Position numbers and translations under genes: made by a program. Below are positions 39,392-48,534 of a stretch of 53,223 nt of DNA, in pieces (positions within the stretch are counted from its first letter, which is position 1; every line of letters starts with the position of its first letter). Origin of the DNA: Candidatus Omnitrophica bacterium UBA6233 (GTDB lineage Bacteria > Omnitrophota > Gorgyraeia > Gygaellales > Profunditerraquicolaceae); contig DJWJ01000035.1 of the NCBI GenBank assembly GCA_002440965.1, forward strand, positions 1 to 53,223, given 5' to 3'. Below the pieces are notes generated by a model, which had not been told where the DNA came from, did not search any database, and saw only the letters and a list, made by a program, of their open reading frames with translations.

Positions 39392-39865
39392 TTAATTGCT
39401 TATCGCTAATTTCCCTGTCCGAACCAACTCCTGAATTTCAAACTTGCTTAATTCATCTAAAAGCGATTTAATCTGGACGCCCTCGCCTACTGCCTCGATA
39501 ATCGCAACATCCGCCTTATGCTGGATGATCTTTCCGACATATTTCTTAAACACATTTTCCAACTTGCTCTTGTCTTTGGACGAATATTTTACTCTGGCTA
39601 AGACAAGCTCGCGGTCAACATGTTCTTTTTTGGTAAAATCAGTGATGGTGATCACATCAATAAGCTTATTCAGTTGTTTCTTTATCTGTTCTAAGATCTT
39701 GGCGTCTTTAGCCTCGACCACGATAGTCATATAGGATATAGCCGGATCCAGCGTCTCGGAAACCGCCAAAGAAGCGATATTATATCCGCGGGCGCTGAAC
39801 AATCCGGCAATACGCGCCAAAACGCCAAATTTATTTTCCACCAGAACTGATATTGTATGCCTCAT
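39392..39865 (-). CDS. ilvN: Acetolactate synthase regulatory (small) subunit
   Basis: The 157-residue protein, from MRHTISVLVENKFGVLARIAGLFSARGYNI, has the ACT domain expected of IlvH/IlvN, followed by the second half with YSSKDKSKLENVFKKYVGKII. It binds valine and modulates the large subunit. The start at 39865 is preferred. The longer frame from 39943 adds 26 residues encoded by a repeat. It lies downstream of ilvB, as usual, with a 112-nt gap that the repeat occupies. Confidence 0.93.
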   Translation of the reverse strand: MRHTISVLVENKFGVLARIAGLFSARGYNIASLAVSETLDPAISYMTIVVEAKDAKILEQIKKQLNKLIDVITITDFTKKEHVDRELVLARVKYSSKDKSKLENVFKKYVGKIIQHKADVAIIEAVGEGVQIKSLLDELSKFEIQELVRTGKLAISN

Positions 39866-39894
39866 TTTTGTTCTCTCTCTAAAAAATTCAATGT

Positions 39895-39975
39895 CAAATA
39901 CCAAAGCCCAAAATTCAAAATAAGCACAAATTACGAATACCAAATGACAAAACTCTGATTTTGATATTTGTCATT
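39895..39975. repeat. CAAATGACAAA-type intergenic repeat between ilvB and ilvN
   Basis: The block has CCAAAGCCCAAAATTCAAAATA on the left and CAAATGACAAAACTCTGATTTTGATATTTGTCATTCG on the right, so the ends pair. It is a shorter relative of the repeats at 38150 and 41660. The ilvN upstream frame runs through it. Confidence 0.65.
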
Positions 39976-39977
39976 CG

Positions 39978-41642
39978 TTAAGCCAAACCTCCGATAAACT
40001 GATTGATGGCTTGGCCAGCCGGAACCATAGGAAACACATTCTCTTCAGGCTCAACCTTAAAATCAATCATTACGGTATTATCCGTGGCAATCGCTTTTTC
40101 AAGCGCAGGCCGGACTTCTTCTTTCTTAGTTACCCGGATTCCAACGCAGCCATAACTTTCAGCCAGTTTCACAAAATCCGGGCTGGTTATATCCACCTGC
40201 GAGTAACGCCTTTTGTAAAAGAGCTCCTGCCACTGCCGCACCATTCCTAAATAACCATTGTTGAGAATCGCAATCTTAACGTTTATTTTATTAGCAACGC
40301 AGGTCATTAATTCCTGAATATTCATCTGGATTGACCCATCGCCGGCAATATCAAAGACTGTTTTATCCGGGCAGCCAATCTTAACGCCCATAGCCGCGGG
40401 TAGCCCAAACCCCATAGTGCCTAATCCTCCTGACGAGATAAATGTGCGCGGCGCCGTATATTTATACCACTGCGCTGCCCACATCTGGTTTTGGCCGACT
40501 TCAGTAGTAATAATAGCATCTCCTTCGGTCACCTCATAAATCTGCTCAATTATATATTGAGGTTTAAGGGCTCCGTCATTTTTATATACCAGAGGATACT
40601 TCTTTTTCCATCCTTCGACGGTCTTTAGCCAATCGCATGTATTAGGCACCTTCTTGATATCTCTTAAGAGTTCAATCAAAATATTTTTGGCATCCCCGAC
40701 TATCGGGATATGCACGTTTACATTCTTACTGATAGAAGACGGATCAACGTCAATATGGATAATCTTGGCATAAGGAGCAAAGGCGTCGAGCCTGCCGGTT
40801 ACGCGGTCATCGAAACGAGCGCCTACCGCAATTATAAGATCACTCTCCATAATCGCGTGATTCGCGTAAGCAGTCCCATGCATACCCAACATACCCAAAG
40901 ATAATTCATGGGTTGCCGGAAACGCGCCTATACCCATAAGAGTCCAGGTCAAAGGCGCGTTGATCTTTTCCGCCAGCATCTTTAGTTCTTTATGCGCGCC
41001 TGAGGTAATCACACCACCCCCGGCATAAATTATCGGTTTTTTGGCAGCAGCGATAAGCTTGGCTGCTTTCTTGATTTGGCCGGGATGGCCAAAAAGAGTC
41101 GGGTTGTAACTGCGTATCTCGACATTCTTCGGCCAAATAAATTCCGCATCCATCAACTGAATATCCGACGGAATGTCTATTAACACCGGGCCGGGCCTGC
41201 CGGTAGAAGCGATATAAAAAGCCTCCCGGATTATACGCGCCAGATCCTTAACATCCTTAACCAAATAATTATGTTTGGTTATCGGACGGGTAATTCCGGT
41301 GACATCGGCTTCCTGAAAAGCGTCATTACCGATCAAGAAACTCTTTACCTGCCCGGTAATCGCTACCATTGGGATAGAATCCATATAAGCATTAGCGATT
41401 CCGGTTACCAGATTTGTAGCCCCCGGGCCGCTAGTTGCCAGGCACACTCCAACCTTTCCGGTTGCGCGGGCATAACCATCAGCCGCATGGGCTGCTCCCT
41501 GCTCATGGCGAGTAAGGATAAATTTAATATCCGAATCGTAAAGGCTGTCGAAAATCGGCAAAACCTGTCCGCCGGGGTAACCAAACATTACCTCGACACC
41601 CTCGCGCTTTAAAGACTCTAGGAATATTTCTGAACCCTTCAT
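39978..41642 (-). CDS. ilvB: Acetolactate synthase catalytic (large) subunit
   Basis: The 554-residue protein has the pyrimidine-domain Glu in RHEQGAAHAADGYARATGKVG, a central FAD-type domain, and the thiamine-diphosphate motif GDGSIQMNIQELMTC...NNGYLGM. VFDIAGDGS shows the complete GDG motif. It joins two pyruvates, or pyruvate and 2-oxobutyrate, to acetolactate. The length is normal. The gap to ilvN holds a repeat, and the gap to ilvD (about 206 nt) holds another, so these genes may be expressed separately. Confidence 0.95.
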   Translation of the reverse strand: MKGSEIFLESLKREGVEVMFGYPGGQVLPIFDSLYDSDIKFILTRHEQGAAHAADGYARATGKVGVCLATSGPGATNLVTGIANAYMDSIPMVAITGQVKSFLIGNDAFQEADVTGITRPITKHNYLVKDVKDLARIIREAFYIASTGRPGPVLIDIPSDIQLMDAEFIWPKNVEIRSYNPTLFGHPGQIKKAAKLIAAAKKPIIYAGGGVITSGAHKELKMLAEKINAPLTWTLMGIGAFPATHELSLGMLGMHGTAYANHAIMESDLIIAVGARFDDRVTGRLDAFAPYAKIIHIDVDPSSISKNVNVHIPIVGDAKNILIELLRDIKKVPNTCDWLKTVEGWKKKYPLVYKNDGALKPQYIIEQIYEVTEGDAIITTEVGQNQMWAAQWYKYTAPRTFISSGGLGTMGFGLPAAMGVKIGCPDKTVFDIAGDGSIQMNIQELMTCVANKINVKIAILNNGYLGMVRQWQELFYKRRYSQVDITSPDFVKLAESYGCVGIRVTKKEEVRPALEKAIATDNTVMIDFKVEPEENVFPMVPAGQAINQFIGGLA

Positions 41643-41659
41643 AGTTTAACTCAAAATGT

Positions 41660-41803
41660 AAAAGCACACGTTAATGTCAAATACCAAAGCACAAAATCCA
41701 AAATAAATCTAAATGTCAAATTCCAAATAACAAAACATTTGTTTTGATATTTGGCATTAGAATTTTGAATTTATTTTGAGCTTTGATTTTTGTCATTTGT
41801 CAT
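41660..41803. repeat. CAAATGACAAA-type intergenic repeat between ilvD and ilvB
   Basis: Left arms (AATGTCAAATACCAAAGC and AAATGTCAAATTCC) pair with right arms (TTTGACATT-like words and TTTGTCATTTGTCATT), with a TTTGTTTTGATATTTGGCATT centre. It is one of the longest copies, about 144 nt, and fills most of the gap. Confidence 0.7.
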
Positions 41804-41848
41804 TAAACTTCTTGGCTTTAAATTGTGGTTTTACTTTTATTTTAACTC

Positions 41849-43501
41849 TTACTTCAGTATTGCCCCTTTATCCGCCGAACTAACCAACCTTGAATACCTG
41901 GACAAATATCCTGTTTTTATCTTCGGCGCAACAGGTTTCCAGTTCTTAAATCTCTTAGCAATTTCTTCTTTACTTAATTTTGCCTCTATTTTTCTATTTG
42001 GTATATCAATAATAATCGTATCCCCGTCTTTTAAAATCGCAATCGGCCCGCCGCTGGAAGCCTCGGGAGAAATATGCCCGATACACGGGCCCTTTGTCCC
42101 GCCCGAAAAACGGCCGTCGGTAATTAAAGCCACTGAATCCGCTAACCCCAAACCTACAATTGCGGCAGTCGGAGCAAGCATCTCGCGCATACCCGGGCCA
42201 CCCGCGGGGCCTTCATAACGAATCACGACGCAGTCGCCTTTTTTAATCTTATTATTCATAATCGCCTGCATTGCTTCTTCTTCACGGTTAAATACGCGGG
42301 CGCGGCCCACAAACTTCATCATTTTATCGCTTACGCCGCTTTGCTTAACCACAGCGCCCTCCGGAGCAATACTACCATACAACACCGCAATCCCGCCCTG
42401 CTTATGGTAAGATTTGCTTAACGGACGAATTACATCCTCGTCGGATATCTTTGCCTTATCGGCAATGTCAAAAGTCCTTTCTCCGCTCACATTCAAAACA
42501 TTATTCAGCTTGGGTTTTAATCTCTTTAAAACCGCCGGAATCCCCCCGGAATATTCCAAATCTTCCATAAAATGCGTTCCCGCCGGTTCTAAGCTGGTAA
42601 TGTGCGGAGTAGTTTTGCTAATTTTATCAAAAGCCTTCAAATCTAAATTAATCCCGGCTTCATGAGCAATAGCCATAAGATGTAAAACAGTATTACTTGA
42701 ACCGCCCAAAGCCATATCTACCACAATAGCGTTCTCCAGGGATTTCTGGGTAATGAGATCGCGGGGCTGGATATTTTTTCTCACCAGTTCCACGATACGC
42801 TCACCGCTAGCCTCGGCGATCCGGCGTTTTTTTGCGGATGCGGCTAAAGCAGTGCCGCAACCGGGTAAAGACAAACCAATAGTTTCAGTAAGGCAAGCCA
42901 TAGTATTAGCCGTATATAAACCTTGGCAAGAACCGGCTCCGGGACAAGCTTCTAATTCCAAACAAGATAACTCCTCCGGTGAAATATCGCCTTTTTTTGC
43001 CCGGGCCATTCCTTCATAGGTATCGTGCACGAAAGCAAGTTTTCGTTTCTCGTAACGCCCGGATAACATCGGCCCGGCAGTTACAATTATCGCCGGTATA
43101 TTTAAACGAGCTACCCCCATAATCATACCGGGAGTAATCTTATCACAGTTAGTTAAACAAATTATCCCGTCTAATTGGTGGGCGTTGCAGACTGTTTCGA
43201 TTGTGTCGGCGACAATTTCGCGCAAGGCCAAAGGATAACACATTCCCAAATGGCCCATAGCAATACCGTCGCAGATTCCCGGCACTCCGAATAAAAACGG
43301 CACACCCTGGCCATAACAAATTCCGCGCTCGATAAAACGCTCCAAATCGCGCATGCCGATATGCCCGGGTATAAGGTCGGTAAAAGAAGTGGCGACACCG
43401 ATAAACGGCCTATCCAAATCTTTTTTGGATAAACCTGTCGCGTGCAAAAGCGCCCGGTGCGGAACCCTTTCCAATCCTTTTTTAATCTTATCAGAACGCA
43501 T
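41849..43501 (-). CDS. ilvD: Dihydroxy-acid dehydratase
   Basis: The 550-residue protein has FIGVATSFTDLIPGHIGM, the iron-sulfur Cys in LTNCDKITPGM and EACPGAGSCQGLYTANTM, and the C-terminal GPAGGPGMREMLAPT and ALITDGRFSGGTKG. It makes 2-oxo acids from dihydroxy acids for valine and isoleucine. The three Cys ligands (at LTNCD, LEACP and SCQG) are present. The gene lies 206 nt upstream of ilvB across a repeat and has a short repeat of a different type upstream of it. Confidence 0.95.
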   Translation of the reverse strand: MRSDKIKKGLERVPHRALLHATGLSKKDLDRPFIGVATSFTDLIPGHIGMRDLERFIERGICYGQGVPFLFGVPGICDGIAMGHLGMCYPLALREIVADTIETVCNAHQLDGIICLTNCDKITPGMIMGVARLNIPAIIVTAGPMLSGRYEKRKLAFVHDTYEGMARAKKGDISPEELSCLELEACPGAGSCQGLYTANTMACLTETIGLSLPGCGTALAASAKKRRIAEASGERIVELVRKNIQPRDLITQKSLENAIVVDMALGGSSNTVLHLMAIAHEAGINLDLKAFDKISKTTPHITSLEPAGTHFMEDLEYSGGIPAVLKRLKPKLNNVLNVSGERTFDIADKAKISDEDVIRPLSKSYHKQGGIAVLYGSIAPEGAVVKQSGVSDKMMKFVGRARVFNREEEAMQAIMNNKIKKGDCVVIRYEGPAGGPGMREMLAPTAAIVGLGLADSVALITDGRFSGGTKGPCIGHISPEASSGGPIAILKDGDTIIIDIPNRKIEAKLSKEEIAKRFKNWKPVAPKIKTGYLSRYSRLVSSADKGAILK

Positions 43502-43509
43502 ATTTTACC

Positions 43510-43606
43510 TCCAATAGCCACTGGTCAATGGTCTATACTCTATGGTCAATAGCCTTATTTTATATCGACTATAGACTATTGGCTATCGACCTGAAGCTAT
43601 CAATCG
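43510..43606. repeat. GGTCAATAG-type direct/inverted repeat
   Basis: The gap between fba and ilvD contains ACTGGTCAATGGTCTATACTC, then TATGGTCAATAGCC, and then CGACTATAGACTATTGGC. The words GGTCAATAG, TCTATA and TATAGAC recur in both orientations, giving an imperfect hairpin. It is unlike the CAAATGACAAA family. Confidence 0.6.
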
Positions 43607-43609
43607 TTT

Positions 43610-44935
43610 CTAGTCTGCGCCTTCTCCATCGTGAACAATCTCTTTTGCTTCCTTGCGCGGCCTTGAAATTACCCGCCTCAAAGTAACATACTTGTCCGCC
43701 AAAGCATTGTTATTGACAGCATCCAATTGCTTAAACAGAAAATCAAATTTATTTTCGATTTCTGCCGCTATGCTGTCCCGGACTTCTTGGGCTAATCCCA
43801 TAATTTCCTTCTTGAACTGCCCAAGGGCCTTTTTACGCGCCTTATAGAAGAACTGCTCGTCGGTCTCACCTTCTTTTCTTTCATTTGCGGCATTAACCGT
43901 TAACCAATCATACATCTTCTTCTTTAAATCAGCGGGGAAATTCCGGCTATCCAGCATCATATTCTGAAAACCGGTAGCCAAATGCACCTCTAAAGTATTA
44001 TTCTCCGGAAATTTATGGAACATCTCTTCCGGCAAGGTTGAAGCGCCGTGCTGCACCGCGCCACCCAGCCCGAATTCCTGCTGGGCAATCCCGGAAAGCG
44101 TTTTAAGCGTGGTGAAGTCAAGTTTTACCTCGGCGATAGAACCATCGGCCTTGACAACTCCGCCATGAGACGTTCCGGTTTGGACGGAAATCTTGCTAAT
44201 CCCTACCAAACCTTTGCGTAATTTCTCGCGGTATCCGGACATAAATGCGCGCAAGTCTTCGGGAGTCGAATTTTGATGCCCAACTTCGCCTATCTCGCCT
44301 CCGACTGAAACAGTTATGCCTTTTGGCTCAATGCGGCGGATAAACTGGGTTAATTTCGCGCAGACTTCATAATTAAACTTCTGCTGTTTTTTGATATCTT
44401 CCTTGGATAAATCTACCAAAGTAGACGAATCAATATCGATATTATAGAAACCCGCAGCTATGGCGTCGGCAATCAAATCCTGCAGGGCTTGTAATTCCTT
44501 ATCCGGGTTCTCCTGAAATTTCTTGGCGTTAACCTGCACGTGGTCTGCCTGAATAAATACCGGGCCTTTATGCCCCTCCTTAATTGCGGCTCCCAAAATA
44601 ACACTGACATATTCAGCCGGGATCTGCGCGGTATAACCCATCTCGGATTTGGCGATCTCGAAAATGAAAGCTCCGGAATTATTCTTCTTAGCTACTCTGA
44701 ATATCGCCCGGGCTAAATCATAAGTCATACTCCGCAAGTTTATCGCCGGCACTGTAAAACCGCCGAATTCGCCCCGGCCGCGGGCCATATAAAAATCATG
44801 AATACTGGCCGGGTAAATCCCTAATTTATAACTCATCGCTAAAATCTTTTTAGCTAATTCCTTTTTCGTAGCGGCATCATCGGCAACCACCAGATCCGTA
44901 ACGATTTTGTCGATACCCACAGCTTTCCTGCCCAT
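43610..44935 (-). CDS. fba: Class II fructose-bisphosphate aldolase, long form
   Basis: The 441-residue protein has the class II aldolase pattern: catalytic Asp-His in FIQADHVQ, GGEIGEVGH, the zinc His in QTGTSHGG and GGAVQHGAS. It cleaves fructose 1,6-bisphosphate, or tagatose bisphosphate as an alternative. It is about 100 residues longer than the E. coli form. The extra length is an N-terminal helical head (about 1-45) and C-terminal helices with KKALGQFKKEIMGLAQEV. Its neighbour upstream by 29 nt is pfkA, which strongly supports a glycolytic role. Confidence 0.88.
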   Translation of the reverse strand: MGRKAVGIDKIVTDLVVADDAATKKELAKKILAMSYKLGIYPASIHDFYMARGRGEFGGFTVPAINLRSMTYDLARAIFRVAKKNNSGAFIFEIAKSEMGYTAQIPAEYVSVILGAAIKEGHKGPVFIQADHVQVNAKKFQENPDKELQALQDLIADAIAAGFYNIDIDSSTLVDLSKEDIKKQQKFNYEVCAKLTQFIRRIEPKGITVSVGGEIGEVGHQNSTPEDLRAFMSGYREKLRKGLVGISKISVQTGTSHGGVVKADGSIAEVKLDFTTLKTLSGIAQQEFGLGGAVQHGASTLPEEMFHKFPENNTLEVHLATGFQNMMLDSRNFPADLKKKMYDWLTVNAANERKEGETDEQFFYKARKKALGQFKKEIMGLAQEVRDSIAAEIENKFDFLFKQLDAVNNNALADKYVTLRRVISRPRKEAKEIVHDGEGAD

Positions 44936-44964
44936 AGTAAGTAACTTCTCCTTTCGTTTGTTTC

Positions 44965-45930
44965 CTAACTTAAAGTTTTGATTAATCCGTAAAAATTCTC
45001 TACATTCAATTCTTTTTTCTTGATTGCGGTGGCAAAATCTACACTCACAGTTTTGCCTCCGGCCAAACCTACGGCTTTATCTTTATCTCCCTTGATAAGC
45101 AGGTCGACTGCTACCTTTGCAAAATGCAAAGCTAAATCCCGGGAAAACGCCGTGGGGCGCCCGCCTCTCTGAATATGACCAAGAGTGATCGCCCGGGTTT
45201 CCAGGGTAGTAATTTCATTGATCTTTTTGGCGATATCATCGGCGTGGCCGGCTCCTTCGGCTAATATGATGATCCAGCTTACCTTACCTATAATATTTCC
45301 GTGAACTATATCATGGCAGACTTCCTCTAAATCAAACGGCCTTTCCGGAATAATTACATCTTCACACCCTCCGGCCAAAGCCACTGCCAACGCGATAAAC
45401 CCGCAATCCCGGCCCATAACCTCAACTACAAAGATCCGCTCCATACTGGTAGCTGTATCGCGGATATTGTCAATAGCGCTTAACGCCGTATTTATGGCGG
45501 TATCGGCGCCAATAGTATAATCTATGCCGTTTACATCGTTATCAATCGAGGCTGCGATGCCTACGCAAGGAACATTATATTTATTCCCAAATTTATGCGC
45601 TGCGGCAAAGCTTCCATTACCCCCAATAACTACCAATCCGTCTATCCCGTACTTCTTTATCGTTTCAAAGGCGCGGTTTTGGCCTTCTTCGGTTTGAAAT
45701 TCCGCGCAACGGGCGGTTTTTAAGATTGTCCCGCCTTGGCTGATTATCCCCGAAACCGAACGGTGATTCATAACTTTGAGCTCTTCGTTGATCAAGCCGA
45801 ACCAGCCGCGGAACACGCCCATTACCTCCAATTTATTGGAGAGCGCATACCGGACTACTCCGCGTATTGCCGGATTCATCCCCGGAGCATCTCCGCCAGT
45901 CGTCAATACAGCTATTTTCTTAATTGCCAT
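44965..45930 (-). CDS. pfkA: 6-phosphofructokinase (Group A)
   Basis: The 321-residue protein has TTGGDAPGMNPAIRG, GGNGS at residues 103-107, the catalytic SIDNDVNGIDYTIG (Asp130 and Asp132), and the MGRDCGFIALAVALAGG motif. G106 in GGNGS points to ATP rather than pyrophosphate as donor. An oddity is N105, where most PfkA proteins have Asp (GGDGS). It begins just after fba on the same strand. It probably phosphorylates fructose 6-phosphate in glycolysis. Donor use should be treated as probable, not proven. Confidence 0.92.
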   Translation of the reverse strand: MAIKKIAVLTTGGDAPGMNPAIRGVVRYALSNKLEVMGVFRGWFGLINEELKVMNHRSVSGIISQGGTILKTARCAEFQTEEGQNRAFETIKKYGIDGLVVIGGNGSFAAAHKFGNKYNVPCVGIAASIDNDVNGIDYTIGADTAINTALSAIDNIRDTATSMERIFVVEVMGRDCGFIALAVALAGGCEDVIIPERPFDLEEVCHDIVHGNIIGKVSWIIILAEGAGHADDIAKKINEITTLETRAITLGHIQRGGRPTAFSRDLALHFAKVAVDLLIKGDKDKAVGLAGGKTVSVDFATAIKKKELNVENFYGLIKTLS

Positions 45931-45957
45931 CTCTTGCCTCTCCCTATTTGCTCTTTC

Positions 45958-47214
45958 TTACGTACCCATCTCCCAACTGGACAAATATTTCTTTTGTTCC
46001 GAAGTCAGGGTATCTATTTTTATCCCTAAAGATTTTAATTTTAAAGCGGCGATCTTTTTATCGATATCATCGGGAACTTTATAAACCTGATTCTCCAGCT
46101 TTTTATAATTCTTGGCCATATATTCGGCAGAGAGAGCCTGGTTGGCAAACGACATATCCATTACACTCGCGGGATGGCCTTCGGCTGCGGCTAAATTTAT
46201 GAGCCGGCCTTCGCCTAACAGGTAAATTTTACGCCCATCCTTTAAAATATACTCGTCCACAAAATCACGGATTTGTTTTTTTCTTATACTGATTTTCTCT
46301 AAACCCGCGATATCCAGTTCCACATTAAAGTGCCCGGAGTTGCTTACTATGGCGCCGTCTTTCATTAACTGGAAGTGCTCTCTTCTTATAACATTAATAT
46401 CTCCGGTTACCGTAACAAAAACATCGCCTATTTTAGCAGCTTCTTTAATCGGCATAACCCGGAATCCATCCATGCTTGCTTCCAGCGCCCGTAAAGAATC
46501 CACTTCCACAACGATAACTTTAGCGCCCAAACCGCTAGCGCGCATGGCCGCTCCCTTGCCGCACCAGCCATAGCCACAAACCACAAAATCAGCTCCGGCC
46601 AGCAATTTGTTTGTCGCCCGGATGATACCATCTATCGTAGATTGGCCTGTTCCGTAACGGTTATCGAACATATGCTTGGTCAAAGCGTCATTAACCGCAA
46701 TTATCGGATAGCGTAACTTGGCTTCTTGAGCTAAAGCCCTTAAACGGATTACCCCGGTAGTCGTCTCTTCGGTGCCGCCGATAATATTCGGGTGCGCAGA
46801 AGCTGGCGCCTGATGAATAGTAGAAACTAAATCCGCGCCATCATCCATCGTTATATCAGGTTTAGCCGCAAGAACTGATTTTATATGGCTATAATAAGTC
46901 TTGGTGTCTTCGCCTTTTATCGCAAAAACCGATATCCTTGAATTCCTAACCAAAGAAGCAGCTACATCATCCTGCGTAGATAGAGGATTAGAAGCGCAGA
47001 TAAAGACTTCCGCTCCTCCAGCTTTTAATACTCCGCCCAAAACACCAGTTTCAGTAGTCACATGCAGGCAGGCGGCAATCTTCAAGCCTTTTAGCGGCTT
47101 CTCTTTTAGAAACCTCTGCTTGATCAGGTTTAAAACAGGCATATTGTTAGACGCCCATTCAATCCTTAATGCCCCCTTTTTAGCCAAGCCGATATTTTTG
47201 ACATCATATTTCAT
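45958..47214 (-). CDS. ahcY: S-adenosylhomocysteine hydrolase
   Basis: The 418-residue protein has IAACLHVTTETGVL, DDGADLVSTIH, the substrate motif TEETTTGV, the NDALTKHMFDNRYGTGQS loop and the NAD-binding VVCGYGWCGKGAAMRASGLGAKVIVVEVD. It splits S-adenosylhomocysteine to adenosine and homocysteine. The C-terminus ends SSWEMGT, close to the typical length of long bacterial forms. MetK is encoded upstream, 137 nt away across a repeat. Confidence 0.95.
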   Translation of the reverse strand: MKYDVKNIGLAKKGALRIEWASNNMPVLNLIKQRFLKEKPLKGLKIAACLHVTTETGVLGGVLKAGGAEVFICASNPLSTQDDVAASLVRNSRISVFAIKGEDTKTYYSHIKSVLAAKPDITMDDGADLVSTIHQAPASAHPNIIGGTEETTTGVIRLRALAQEAKLRYPIIAVNDALTKHMFDNRYGTGQSTIDGIIRATNKLLAGADFVVCGYGWCGKGAAMRASGLGAKVIVVEVDSLRALEASMDGFRVMPIKEAAKIGDVFVTVTGDINVIRREHFQLMKDGAIVSNSGHFNVELDIAGLEKISIRKKQIRDFVDEYILKDGRKIYLLGEGRLINLAAAEGHPASVMDMSFANQALSAEYMAKNYKKLENQVYKVPDDIDKKIAALKLKSLGIKIDTLTSEQKKYLSSWEMGT

Positions 47215-47231
47215 AAGAACTCCTTAAGTAT

Positions 47232-47345
47232 GTTTAATTTCCAATATCCAAGCCCCGATGACGAATGAATGATTCAAATCCCAAGTTCCAATTGGAACAT
47301 TGAATCATTGGGATTTCATTCGACATTGTGATTTGGTGATTGGTC
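47232..47345. repeat. Palindromic intergenic repeat between metK and ahcY
   Basis: The block starts AATTTCCAATATCCAAGCCCC and ATGACGAATGAATGATTC, and has an inner pair (TCCCAAGTTCCAATTGGAAC) with the outer arms ending ATTGGTCATTTAATTA. It resembles 12729-12795 closely, down to the words AATATCCAAGCCCC and ATGACGAAT. Confidence 0.7.
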
Positions 47346-47351
47346 ATTTAA

Positions 47352-48524
47352 TTATAATTTTGCCGCTTGCTTCTTCAGCACCGCTGCCTTATCCGTCGAT
47401 TCCCAGCTAAATTCCGGCTCTGTCCTGCCAAAGTGGCCGTAACAAGCAGTCTTCCTATATATAGGACGCAATAAATCCAAGGATTTAATCATCCCTTGCG
47501 GAGTAAGTTCGAAATTATCGCGGACTAATTTAATAAATTGCGGCTCGCTAAGTTTTCCTGTACCGGAAGTATCCACCATAATTGCCAAAGGATCAGCCCT
47601 GCCGATAACATAAGCCAGATGAATCAGGCATTTGTCGGCTAATCCTGCAGCCACGATATTTTTAGCGATGTAACGAGCCATATAAGCTGCGGAACGGTCA
47701 ACCTTGGTCGGGTCTTTTCCCGAGAAGGCGCCACCACCCGGAGCAGCTGCTCCGCCGTAAGTATCCACGACGATTTTTCTTCCGGTCATACCGGTATCGG
47801 ATTGCGGCCCGCCAATAACGAATTTTCCGGTTTCATTGATAAAATATTTTGTATCTTTATCGATATATTCTTTTAAAACAGGCTTAGCAATCACGTCAAC
47901 AAATTCCTGACGGGCAGCCTTAGTTATTTTTTCTTTGGTGGAATCAAGAATCTCTTCCGTATGCTGGCAAGCCAGAACAACCGAATCCACTCTCTTAGGC
48001 TTTCCATCGTGATACTCCACGGAAACCTGAGATTTACAATCGGGGCCTAAATACTTTAATACCCCTTTTCTCCTTATATCCGCCATCTTTCTCACCAATT
48101 TCTGCGAAAGCATTATTGGCAGCGGCATAAACTCTTCGGTCTCCCGGCAGGCAAAACCAACCATAAACCCCTGATCTCCTGCGCCGCCGGTATTTACGCC
48201 TTGGGCAATATCCGGAGATTGGCTGTTGATTGTATTAATAATCGCGCAAGTATGATAATCAAACCCGTATTTAGGATTGGTATAACCTATTTCCTTGATA
48301 ATGCCACGGGCTAATTTCTGTATATCGACATAAGCGGTAGTGGTGATTTCCCCGCCTACGATCAAAAGGCCCATAGTTACAAAGGTTTCACAAGCTACTC
48401 TTCCGTAAGGATCCTGTTTTAAAACTTCATCTAATACACCATCTGATATCTGATCACAAACTTTATCCGGATGCCCTTCACCCACCGACTCAGAAGTAAA
48501 ATAGTGCTTACGACCTACTGTCAT
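47352..48524 (-). CDS. metK: S-adenosylmethionine synthetase
   Basis: The 390-residue protein has TSESVGEGHPDKVCDQISD with the ATP-binding His, TGGAGDQGFMVGFA, and the second-domain loop KIVVDTYGGAAAPGGGAFSGKDPTKVDRSAAYMARY. It makes SAM from ATP and methionine. I chose the ATG at 48524 because a G-rich ribosome site (AAGGGGGGAG) precedes it. The alternative start at 48545 would be TTG and overlap the preceding gene. The gene lies 10 nt downstream of the nucleotidyltransferase. Confidence 0.95.
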   Translation of the reverse strand: MTVGRKHYFTSESVGEGHPDKVCDQISDGVLDEVLKQDPYGRVACETFVTMGLLIVGGEITTTAYVDIQKLARGIIKEIGYTNPKYGFDYHTCAIINTINSQSPDIAQGVNTGGAGDQGFMVGFACRETEEFMPLPIMLSQKLVRKMADIRRKGVLKYLGPDCKSQVSVEYHDGKPKRVDSVVLACQHTEEILDSTKEKITKAARQEFVDVIAKPVLKEYIDKDTKYFINETGKFVIGGPQSDTGMTGRKIVVDTYGGAAAPGGGAFSGKDPTKVDRSAAYMARYIAKNIVAAGLADKCLIHLAYVIGRADPLAIMVDTSGTGKLSEPQFIKLVRDNFELTPQGMIKSLDLLRPIYRKTACYGHFGRTEPEFSWESTDKAAVLKKQAAKL

Positions 48525-48534
48525 GACTCCCCCC

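Noticed and set aside
33031..43609. T-box or other leucine/valine riboswitch before leuA or the ilv genes
   Set aside because: No T-box stem I, specifier or AGGGUGGNACCGCG-like motif was seen. The gaps are filled by AT-rich repeats instead.
47215..47351. SAM or SAH riboswitch upstream of metK or ahcY
   Set aside because: No recognisable conserved core. The sequence is an AT-rich palindromic repeat.
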